64,000 bases of DNA, taken from assembly GCA_016937995.1 (NCBI GenBank), contig JAFGVM010000016.1:124001-188000 (forward strand), given 5' to 3'. Position numbers and translations under genes: made by a program. Source of the DNA: Candidatus Delongbacteria bacterium (GTDB lineage Bacteria > UBA4055). Positions within the stretch are counted from its first letter, which is position 1, and each line of letters starts with the position of its first letter. Positions 45,863 to 52,898 of the stretch are shown here, one piece after another. Below the pieces are notes generated by a model, which had not been told where the DNA came from, did not search any database, and saw only the letters and a list, made by a program, of their open reading frames with translations.

Positions 45863-48427
45863 ATGAAAAAAATTATCATTATTTTTGTGCTTATTTTAAG
45901 TTTCGTATGCTTTTCTCAGAATGAAGAATTGCTTAAGATGTACGAAAAAGTGACTGGAAAAGACCTGTCAACAGAGATCGAAAAATTAAAAAATAAAGAT
46001 CCCGAATTTAAAAATCTTAAAGAAAAAGTTCAGATTGATTCAATCTCAATCAAACCTGAGATCACTACAAATGACACTGTAACTGAAGTAAAAGATACTT
46101 ACTTTGAAAAATATGTTAATGGAACATTGATCGATCCGTACTCTTCTAAGCTAAAGCAGTTCTCTATTGATTTTTCAGCAGTAAAAACAACTATGAACTT
46201 CAATAAAAAGATCCCTGATTCTTATATACTGTCCAGCGGAGATGAATTTATTATCGATATTTGGGGCGCTATGGATAAAAACTATGTTGTTCAGGTCACT
46301 AATGAAAACTATATAATTATTCCACAGATCGGGAAGATAGATATTTCAGGATTGAATTACTCTCAGGCAAAGAAAACCATCTCTGATAAATTAGGTTCTA
46401 TCAGCGGAATTAATTTTACTGTTAGATTATCAGATGTTAAACCTATAAGTATTTTTGTTGTAGGCAATGTTGCTAAGCCGGGTATTTATAATGTTTCCCC
46501 ATTTTCCAGTATATTTGAAATCCTTGCTCTGGCAGGAGGAGTTCTTCCGGAAGGTTCTCTAAGAAATATTGGACTGATCCCGGAAAACGGAGGATCTTCG
46601 ATAATGGACCTTTATTCTCTAATGTTCTTTGGTGAAAGAGTGGATCATATTCTCCAATCAAATGAAACTATTTTTGTTCCTCTTATCGGTGAACAGGTTG
46701 CAGTGGCAGGTAATGTAAAACGTGAAGGGATTTATGAATACAAAAAAGGTGAGAGGCTAAATAATATTCTTAAGATATCCGGTTTAACACCATTTTCTGA
46801 TACATCCAGAATAGAAATAGAAGGATTAGACAAAAAAGGACGATCTTTAGTCGAATCAGTTGCTTTAGAAAATAATCCGGTGATGAAAGACGGGGACATC
46901 GTTAGAGTTTTTTCAACGTTGGTCTACAATTCAGATTACGTTTATTTAAAAGGCAACTTCAGGCATAATAAAAAAATCCAGTACAAGAAAGATATGACAC
47001 TGGGTAATGTTATCAGTTCAAATGAGATCCTCAAAGAAAATACAAATCTTGATTACGGTAACATCATAAGAAAGAACGGAATGGGGCAAAGAGATCTTCT
47101 GCTAAACTTCTCTCCTGCAAAAGTTTTAAAGAATGAAGGAGATGATAACATAGTTATATTACCGAGAGATACGATCGAAGTATTCAATCTTGACTCAATT
47201 TCATTTTTGCCGACGGTAACAATTTCTGGAGAAGTAAATAAAGCGGGTAATTATAAATATACTTCAGATATGACAGTTAATACACTTATCGGTTATGCAG
47301 GTGGTTTGGCCATAAACGGTGATGTGAACAGTAATTTGGTTATACGGAATAATGGCGAAAAAGGATATAGCTACTTTACTGATGTTGATCCAAGTTCTTT
47401 CAACTTAAAAAATGATGACAGATTACACATTTTTAATTATAACACCAATAATCCGATGCAGTATGTGCATGTATACGGTCATGTTAAAAACAATGGAAAA
47501 TTTATCCACTCAAGCAATATGACAGTCTCAGACCTGTTAAAATTAGCTGGTGGATATACCTTCGATGCACAAACAGATTCTATGGAAGTAGTATCCGGTA
47601 TTAACAGAGACAATAAATCTCTTAAGACTAAAATTATAAGCTCAAAGGATGTTGATACAGTAAAACTTAATGTTAATGATATCCTCTTTGTAAGAAAGAT
47701 CAAAGATTACGCAAAGGTAAATTATGTAAAAATTTACGGTGAGGTGCTTTTTCCGGGAACATACGCACTAAGAGAAAGTGAGGAATTCTCAGACCTGTTG
47801 GAAAGATGCGGTGGATTTACAAGTTCCGCTCAGATAAAGTCTACACAGATCTTTCGTGAAGAGGTTAAAAGACAGCAATCTCAAAAGATCAGAGAACTGA
47901 AAGAAGAGCTCAATAACAAGTTGAAAATGAAGATGATATTGTCCGGTGAGGCTAATCTAGCTTCCGCATTAAATATCGACAAGTTTGATTCCCTTGAAAC
48001 TTCTGGCAGAGTAATTTTAGATATAGATGAAAAAGGAAATCATGAAAAATTTTATTTCATGGATCAGGACTCAATATTTGTACCATCAATATCAAGAACT
48101 ATTCTGGTAATGGGTGAGGTGTATCAACAAACCGCGATCACCTTCAACGAAAGCAATAGTGAAGTTGAATACTATTTGGACAAGGTTGGTGGAATTACCG
48201 ATACCGGAGATGATGATAATATTTACGTAATCAAGTCTAATGGAGAGCTGATCAAAGAGAAGGGTTGGTTCGACAATATCCTAAGCTACGATCTTGAACC
48301 GGGTGATATTATCTATGTTCCTTACGACTATGAAAAGATCGATTATTTTGAACTAACAAAGGATATTACCACTATACTGTATCAGTTGAGTTTATCAGCA
48401 GCTACTGTATACACTATTACAAAGTAA
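45863..48427 (+). CDS. SLBB-rich polysaccharide export (Wza-like) protein
   Basis: 854 residues with a signal peptide. A Poly_export domain lies at about 112-190 (SYILSSGDEFIIDIWG). About seven SLBB-type repeats follow with the pattern GxVxxxGxY: VVGNVAKPGIYNV, VAGNVKREGIYEY, LKGNFRHNKKIQY, ISGEVNKAGNYKY, VYGHVKNNGKFIH, IYGEVLFPGTYAL and MGEVYQQTAI. A hydrophobic C-terminal segment could be a membrane anchor. It is much longer than Wza (about 380), as is usual for multi-SLBB proteins. Its position next to the sugar transferase supports export of a surface or extracellular polysaccharide; no Wzc- or Wzy-like gene is in view. Confidence 0.87.
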   Translation: MKKIIIIFVLILSFVCFSQNEELLKMYEKVTGKDLSTEIEKLKNKDPEFKNLKEKVQIDSISIKPEITTNDTVTEVKDTYFEKYVNGTLIDPYSSKLKQFSIDFSAVKTTMNFNKKIPDSYILSSGDEFIIDIWGAMDKNYVVQVTNENYIIIPQIGKIDISGLNYSQAKKTISDKLGSISGINFTVRLSDVKPISIFVVGNVAKPGIYNVSPFSSIFEILALAGGVLPEGSLRNIGLIPENGGSSIMDLYSLMFFGERVDHILQSNETIFVPLIGEQVAVAGNVKREGIYEYKKGERLNNILKISGLTPFSDTSRIEIEGLDKKGRSLVESVALENNPVMKDGDIVRVFSTLVYNSDYVYLKGNFRHNKKIQYKKDMTLGNVISSNEILKENTNLDYGNIIRKNGMGQRDLLLNFSPAKVLKNEGDDNIVILPRDTIEVFNLDSISFLPTVTISGEVNKAGNYKYTSDMTVNTLIGYAGGLAINGDVNSNLVIRNNGEKGYSYFTDVDPSSFNLKNDDRLHIFNYNTNNPMQYVHVYGHVKNNGKFIHSSNMTVSDLLKLAGGYTFDAQTDSMEVVSGINRDNKSLKTKIISSKDVDTVKLNVNDILFVRKIKDYAKVNYVKIYGEVLFPGTYALRESEEFSDLLERCGGFTSSAQIKSTQIFREEVKRQQSQKIRELKEELNNKLKMKMILSGEANLASALNIDKFDSLETSGRVILDIDEKGNHEKFYFMDQDSIFVPSISRTILVMGEVYQQTAITFNESNSEVEYYLDKVGGITDTGDDDNIYVIKSNGELIKEKGWFDNILSYDLEPGDIIYVPYDYEKIDYFELTKDITTILYQLSLSAATVYTITK

Positions 48428-48436
48428 GACCATCTG

Positions 48437-49336
48437 ATGAAAAAACTTACAGATATACTTGAGATCTATTACGATCATCTTTTGTTTGAGAAAGGATTAT
48501 CTGAGTTAACTCTGGAATCATACAGCAACGATCTAAACAGATATATAAAGTATCTTTCTGATAAAAATATTTACACTCCTGATGATGTCAAGGTTAGTGA
48601 TATCAGGTATTTCATTACTGAATTGAACGAGATCGGACTAAATGTAAATTCTGTTATCAGAAATCTTTCATCAATAAAAAATTTTCATAAATTCATCGTA
48701 ACTGAAGATTACTCACCAGTCAATCCATCACTTCATATTGAAACACCCAAACATCCAAAGACACTTCCGGAAGTAATGTCTGTCCAGGAAATAGAAGAAC
48801 TGTTTAAACTTCCGGATCTGGAAACTCCATTAGGGTTAAGAGACAGAGCAATGCTTGAAATTATTTACGCCTGCGGTCTTAGAATTAGCGAACTGATCAC
48901 AATAAATTATAATTCGGTAATATTTTCTGAAAAGATCGTCAGAGTTATAGGAAAAAGAAATAAAGAAAGGATCGTTCCAATAGGTAATAGTGCTTTGGAT
49001 CATCTACAAAGATATTTAGACGAAGCAAGACCTGAACTGGCGGTCAAAGGTAGAGCTGGTGGTACGTTATTCCTTAATTTCAGAGGAAACCCGATCTCGA
49101 GAATGGGTTTTTGGAAAATTGTCAGAAAATATATTGAAATGGCTCATCTGAACATAAAGATCCACCCTCATACTTTCAGACATTCATTTGCAACCCACCT
49201 ACTAGAAGGTGGTGCTGATCTCAGGTCTGTTCAGGAAATGCTTGGTCATGCTGATATTACTACGACACAAATTTACACCCATATTGATAGAGAGCATCTT
49301 AAACAGGTTTACAAACAGTTCCATCCAAGAGGATAA
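48437..49336 (+). CDS. xerD: Site-specific tyrosine recombinase, XerD-like
   Basis: 299 residues, same domain plan as the gene at 36044. The N-terminal SAM-like domain (LIFEKGLSELTLESY-type start; here LLFEKGLSEL) and catalytic domain are intact: YACGLRISEL (Arg), HPHTFRHSFATHLLEGGADL (His, Arg) and LGHADITTTQIYTHI (His and nucleophile Tyr). The ATHLLEGGADLRSVQ string fits the XerD branch. With XerC it should resolve chromosome dimers at dif. There is no ribosome site of note; it follows the SLBB gene by nine bases. Confidence 0.9.
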   Translation: MKKLTDILEIYYDHLLFEKGLSELTLESYSNDLNRYIKYLSDKNIYTPDDVKVSDIRYFITELNEIGLNVNSVIRNLSSIKNFHKFIVTEDYSPVNPSLHIETPKHPKTLPEVMSVQEIEELFKLPDLETPLGLRDRAMLEIIYACGLRISELITINYNSVIFSEKIVRVIGKRNKERIVPIGNSALDHLQRYLDEARPELAVKGRAGGTLFLNFRGNPISRMGFWKIVRKYIEMAHLNIKIHPHTFRHSFATHLLEGGADLRSVQEMLGHADITTTQIYTHIDREHLKQVYKQFHPRG

Positions 49337-49378
49337 AATTCACTGTTTTATATTTTTTATAACATTGAAATTAATATA

Positions 49379-49407
49379 TTGACAAGATTTTTATATATTT
49401 GTATATT
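49379..49407 (+). promoter_or_regulatory. Promoter of tRNA-Phe
   Basis: TTGACA (49379-49384), exactly 17 bases, then TATATT (49402-49407). The tRNA starts 22 bases after the -10 box. Confidence 0.85.
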
Positions 49408-49428
49408 TAGCCCGTACCGAATTAGGAT

Positions 49429-49504
49429 GCCTTCTTAGCTCAGTCGGTAGAGCAAGGGACTGAAAATCCCTGTGTCCGTGGTTCAATTCCGCGAGGAGGC
49501 ACCA
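49429..49504 (+). tRNA. tRNA-Phe (anticodon GAA) with encoded CCA
   Basis: Acceptor GCCTTCT/AGGAGGC, D arm GCTC...GAGC, anticodon stem AGGGA/TCCCT enclosing CTGAAAA (anticodon GAA), T arm CGTGG-TTCAATT-CCGCG, then ACCA. Unlike the other three tRNAs here, the 3' CCA is encoded. Confidence 0.96.
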
Positions 49505-49506
49505 TA

Positions 49507-49531
49507 AACCCCTGTTATCAGGGGTTTTTTA
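49507..49531 (+). terminator. Terminator of tRNA-Phe
   Basis: AACCCCTG and CAGGGGTT pair across a TTAT loop, followed by a T run, directly after the tRNA. Confidence 0.9.
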
Positions 49532-49587
49532 TTGCTCCAAAATCACAGACATTCAAAGAATTTAAATATTTTTTTATTTACTTAAGT

Positions 49588-49616
49588 TTCAAATATTATT
49601 AACATTTCGGTATATT
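49588..49616 (+). promoter_or_regulatory. Possible promoter of the NSS transporter gene
   Basis: TTCAAA (49588-49593), a 17-base spacer and TATATT (49611-49616), 31 bases before the ATG. Confidence 0.5.
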
Positions 49617-49647
49617 TGGGAATATTAATAAATTCAAGGAGTATCTT

Positions 49648-51126
49648 ATGAGCAGAGACAGATGGTCATCAAGATATATTTTTCTCTTTGCGGCGATCGG
49701 AAGTGCAGTAGGATTAGGGAATGTATGGAAATTTCCATATTTAGCTTATAAATATGGGGGAGGTGCTTTTCTGATACCATATTTAATTGCCCTTGCTTTG
49801 ATCGGGATCCCGCTGCTGACCATAGAATTTGCTATTGGACAGAAAATGCAGAGCGGTGCTTTGGATTCTTTCGTAAAATTGCATAAAAGAGCAGGTGGTA
49901 TAGGTTTTGCCGCAATTTTTGCTGGATTTATCGTAGTTGTCTACTATGCTGCTGTTATGGCCTGGTCACTATTGTACTTATTTCAATCATTTACAAATGA
50001 TCTTCCATGGGCATCAGATTCGGGAAACCATTTTTTCAATAAAGTACTTACCATTTCTTCAGGTGTCGGAGATATTGGAGGTGTGAACTGGATTTTATTC
50101 ATTTCTCTATTCTTTGTTTGGGTCATGATATATTTTACAATCTGGAAAGGTGTTAAAAGTGTAGGAAAGGTCGTTACCATCACTATGCCCTTACCGATCA
50201 TACTTTTAGCTGTTCTATTTATTCGTGGAATTACTCTCAAAGGCGCCGGCTATGGAATTTCAGCTTATTTAACACCTAATTTTAAAATTCTACTTGATAC
50301 AGATATCTGGTTAGCTGCTATTTCTCAGATATTTTTTACTCTCAGCATCGGTTTTGGTATAATGATAGCTTATGCAAGTTACAATAAAAAAGATCAGAAT
50401 GTACTTGGAGATGCTGTTATAACTGCTGTAGTGAACTCAGCTATAAGTCTCTTTGCTGGTTTTGTTGTTTTTTCAGTGCTTGGTTATATGGCAACTTCTA
50501 CAGGAGCTGATATTAGTGAGGTGGCAAAAAGCGGTCCTGGACTAGCTTTTGTTGTGTTCCCGAAGGCTCTCTCCCTTATGCCATGGGCAGGATTTTTCTC
50601 GGTTCTGTTTTTTATAACACTTTTAAGTTTGGGTATAGACAGTGCATTCTCTTTGATCGAAGCAGTGAATACATCCCTGAAAGACCGGTTCCCTAAATTA
50701 AGTTTGGCAAAAATATCATTTTATACCTGTACATCAGCTTTTCTTCTCGGTATTTTGTTCGTAACGAACGCAGGTCTTTATTATTTAGATATCGTTGACC
50801 ATTTTATTACATATTATGGTCTGGTCATAGTAGGTTTTTTTGAGGTCATAATCATTGGATGGGTTTACAAAGCAAAACGTATGAGGGATTTCATTAATAG
50901 TGTGTCAAAATTCAAACTTGGAATTTGGTTTGATATATTGATCAAATTCTTCATTCCTCTTATACTAGTATTAATTCTTATTGATAATTTGATAAACGAA
51001 TTTAAAACAAATTACGAAGGCTACCCTGACTGGGCATTGAGGATTGGTTGGGGACTTATAGTATTTCAAATAGTTGTTGCCTTATTTTTTGTTCTCAGAA
51101 ATAAAAATATTGATGAAGAGGAATAA
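49648..51126 (+). CDS. Sodium-dependent transporter of the NSS (SNF) family
   Basis: 492-residue secondary transporter with about 12 membrane helices and the LeuT fold, importing an amino acid or related amine with sodium. The first helix carries the unwound sodium-site motif AAIGSAVGLGNVWKFPY (residues 15-31). Further family features are GGGAFLIPY, IEFAIGQ, the IFFTLSIGFGIMIAYASY segment of helix 6 and LFFITLLSLGIDSAFS of helix 8. AAGGAG precedes the ATG. It is a single-gene unit between the tRNA-Phe terminator and a hairpin. Substrate cannot be decided by eye. Confidence 0.93.
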   Translation: MSRDRWSSRYIFLFAAIGSAVGLGNVWKFPYLAYKYGGGAFLIPYLIALALIGIPLLTIEFAIGQKMQSGALDSFVKLHKRAGGIGFAAIFAGFIVVVYYAAVMAWSLLYLFQSFTNDLPWASDSGNHFFNKVLTISSGVGDIGGVNWILFISLFFVWVMIYFTIWKGVKSVGKVVTITMPLPIILLAVLFIRGITLKGAGYGISAYLTPNFKILLDTDIWLAAISQIFFTLSIGFGIMIAYASYNKKDQNVLGDAVITAVVNSAISLFAGFVVFSVLGYMATSTGADISEVAKSGPGLAFVVFPKALSLMPWAGFFSVLFFITLLSLGIDSAFSLIEAVNTSLKDRFPKLSLAKISFYTCTSAFLLGILFVTNAGLYYLDIVDHFITYYGLVIVGFFEVIIIGWVYKAKRMRDFINSVSKFKLGIWFDILIKFFIPLILVLILIDNLINEFKTNYEGYPDWALRIGWGLIVFQIVVALFFVLRNKNIDEEE

Positions 51127-51136
51127 GTATTAAAAA

Positions 51137-51159
51137 GTGTGGAGTGTAATGCTCCACAC
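51137..51159 (+). terminator. Hairpin between convergent genes
   Basis: GTGTGGAG and CTCCACAC form an 8-bp stem around TGTAATG, ten bases after the transporter stop, followed by a T-rich stretch. It could serve both the transporter and miaA. Confidence 0.65.
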
Positions 51160-51165
51160 GATCCT

Positions 51166-52077
51166 TTATTTTAATTTTTTCAGAACTAGATTTATCTTTT
51201 CTTCCATAGACAAATCTCCATCGATCCAATTAATACCGATACCGTTTTTCTCCATTCTTCTAAACCATGTCATCTGACGTTTTGAAAATCTGTGAATTGA
51301 AGAATTAAGTTTCTGGAACATATCATTATAATTATATTGACCGTCAAGATATTCGGCTAAATATTTATATTCAAGCCCGTAATATATCAGCTTCTCTTTA
51401 GATACTCCCATATCCAATAATTTTTTTGCTTCATCCACCATACCTTCTTCAAATCTGGCTCGCAATCTGTCCGTTATCCTTTTCTTTAGCCGGTCTCTGT
51501 CAAAACGAATGGCAAATATTACATACTCTAATTCAGGAATTTGTTCATCGACATCATTTTCTGTCTGATAAACCGCAATTTCGATCGCTCTGATTAATCT
51601 TTTTCTGTACATAACATCAGTAATATTATGAGGTGTCGTGAATTGATTTAAAATATCGGCCAGCTCTTCATCTGTTTTATCAGATAATTCATTTCTAAGA
51701 ATATCATTTACAGGAACATTTATTAGTTTATAGTTCTTCAGAACAGATTCAACATAAAGACCTGATCCTCCGCATAATACCGGTTGCTTCCCTCTGGAAG
51801 TGATATCCTCATATACTTTTATAAAATCATTCTGATATCTAAAAATATTGTATTCCTCACCGGGTTCACAGATATTAATTAAGTGAAATGGTATATTTAT
51901 GTCATTTATAACAAAATCATCAAGGTCTTTTCCTGTGCCGATATTCATATGTTTATATACCTGTCTTGAATCGGCACTTATAACCTCTCCGTTAAGTAGA
52001 CCGGCAATATTAGCTGCAAGTTTAGTTTTTCCGGTTGCGGTTTGTCCGGTTATTACTATTAATTTAGCTTTTGAAAT
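51166..52077 (-). CDS. miaA: tRNA dimethylallyltransferase, apparently starting at ATT
   Basis: Adds the dimethylallyl group to A37 of tRNAs reading UNN codons. 303 residues if translation starts at ATT 52075-52077. The first ATG (51948) is at residue 44 and would remove the P-loop. In the same frame upstream of it are GQTATGKT (11-18), then SADSRQVYKHMNIGTGKD, all family core. Between the P-loop and the in-frame TAA upstream there is no ATG, GTG or TTG. The ATT has a CGGAG site exactly six bases before it. Later motifs: GGSGLYVES, RKRLIRAIEI and RFSKRQMTWFRR. No frameshift is needed. Confidence 0.88.
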   Translation of the reverse strand: MSKAKLIVITGQTATGKTKLAANIAGLLNGEVISADSRQVYKHMNIGTGKDLDDFVINDINIPFHLINICEPGEEYNIFRYQNDFIKVYEDITSRGKQPVLCGGSGLYVESVLKNYKLINVPVNDILRNELSDKTDEELADILNQFTTPHNITDVMYRKRLIRAIEIAVYQTENDVDEQIPELEYVIFAIRFDRDRLKKRITDRLRARFEEGMVDEAKKLLDMGVSKEKLIYYGLEYKYLAEYLDGQYNYNDMFQKLNSSIHRFSKRQMTWFRRMEKNGIGINWIDGDLSMEEKINLVLKKLK

Positions 52078-52120
52078 AAAAAACTCCGGTTAAGTTATTT
52101 CTTATTTCGTAATAATAAAA

Positions 52121-52146
52121 AAAACCTTCCATTTAAGGAAGGTTTA
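52121..52146 (-). terminator. Terminator of the small secreted protein gene
   Basis: AAACCTTCC and GGAAGGTTT pair around ATTTAA; on the minus strand it is followed by about eight T's. It lies between the small gene's stop at 52187 and miaA. Confidence 0.88.
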
Positions 52147-52186
52147 AATTTGAAATAAAAAGATGCTTCGTATTTTTTTTAAAACA

Positions 52187-52537
52187 TTATTGAGTCGTTT
52201 TTTCCAGAAATTTCTTTATTCTGAAGGTGGTCTCAGGAATGTTATCTGTTTTTACTAAGATCCAGACTGTAGTATATCCTTTACCGGCAAGGTCTTTTAA
52301 GCTTTTTAGGTCTGTTATGCAAATCCCGTCTTCGCATTTTACAAGTTTTACTTCTTCACCTAATAGTTCCCCTCCATTCAGGCTGTCGTAAAATTTAAAG
52401 GTCACTTTGTAAGTACCGTCATCGAGAGGCAATCCATACTTGTCGGATAAAGTACTCTTAAAATTACCTGATTTTAATTTTTCGACTCCTAACAATGCTA
52501 CGGTCAACATCATCAATACCAATAACACTTTCTTCAT
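52187..52537 (-). CDS. Small secreted protein of unknown function
   Basis: 116 residues with a signal peptide (MKKVLLVLMMLTVALLG). The mature part is a compact beta-rich domain (DDGTYKVTFKFYDSLNGGELL) with two Cys (CEDGIC) that could be disulfide-bonded. I do not recognise a family. AAAGGAGG lies at ideal spacing before the ATG, and the gene has its own promoter and terminator, so it is probably well expressed on its own. Confidence 0.7.
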   Translation of the reverse strand: MKKVLLVLMMLTVALLGVEKLKSGNFKSTLSDKYGLPLDDGTYKVTFKFYDSLNGGELLGEEVKLVKCEDGICITDLKSLKDLAGKGYTTVWILVKTDNIPETTFRIKKFLEKTTQ

Positions 52538-52898
52538 ATTTTCCTCCTTTCGTCCCCTTTTAATTGGAGATCACGTACGAAAAAAATTAGAGGGTAAGGT
52601 TTTCTATTTCTCAGTTTTACACTTTAAGAAACGTTCAAGAAAATTCTATATTTCACCATCAACACTATTAAATAAAACCTAGTTCAATCCCCTCGGATTT
52701 TTTTTCATATTTTCAATATAACTAAAATTTCGTGATTTGTCAAATGAGAAAAATCATATGCGACTATTTAGATATTAGTATAAGGTCAATATGTCCTGTA
52801 ATTATTTTCTGGGAGTTTTATAATTCTAATTAAAATCATTTATTAAATTAACTGTTTTTTGTATCTTTATATTCCGGTTAAAAAACGTGGCAGGATTT
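52538..52898. other. Gene-free stretch between a small secreted-protein gene and uvrA
   Basis: About 360 bases with no convincing gene. It contains the minus-strand promoter at 52715-52743, which gives the small gene a leader of about 170 bases, and an unresolved uvrA promoter (a TATATT is present at about 52868). I see no known riboswitch or RNA family. Confidence 0.55.
52715..52743 (-). promoter_or_regulatory. Strong promoter driving the small secreted protein gene
   Basis: On the minus strand TTGACA (52738-52743), a 17-base spacer and TATATT (52715-52720), an excellent sigma-70 match. The predicted leader to the ATG at 52537 is about 170 bases. Confidence 0.75.

Noticed and set aside
36044-49336. 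Xer genes as phage or element integrases
   Set aside because: Both are 299 residues, typical of housekeeping XerC/XerD, with no phage genes or att-like repeats around them.
51899-52093. Plus-strand open frame over the miaA 5' end
   Set aside because: It is the complement of a conserved P-loop region and has no family features.
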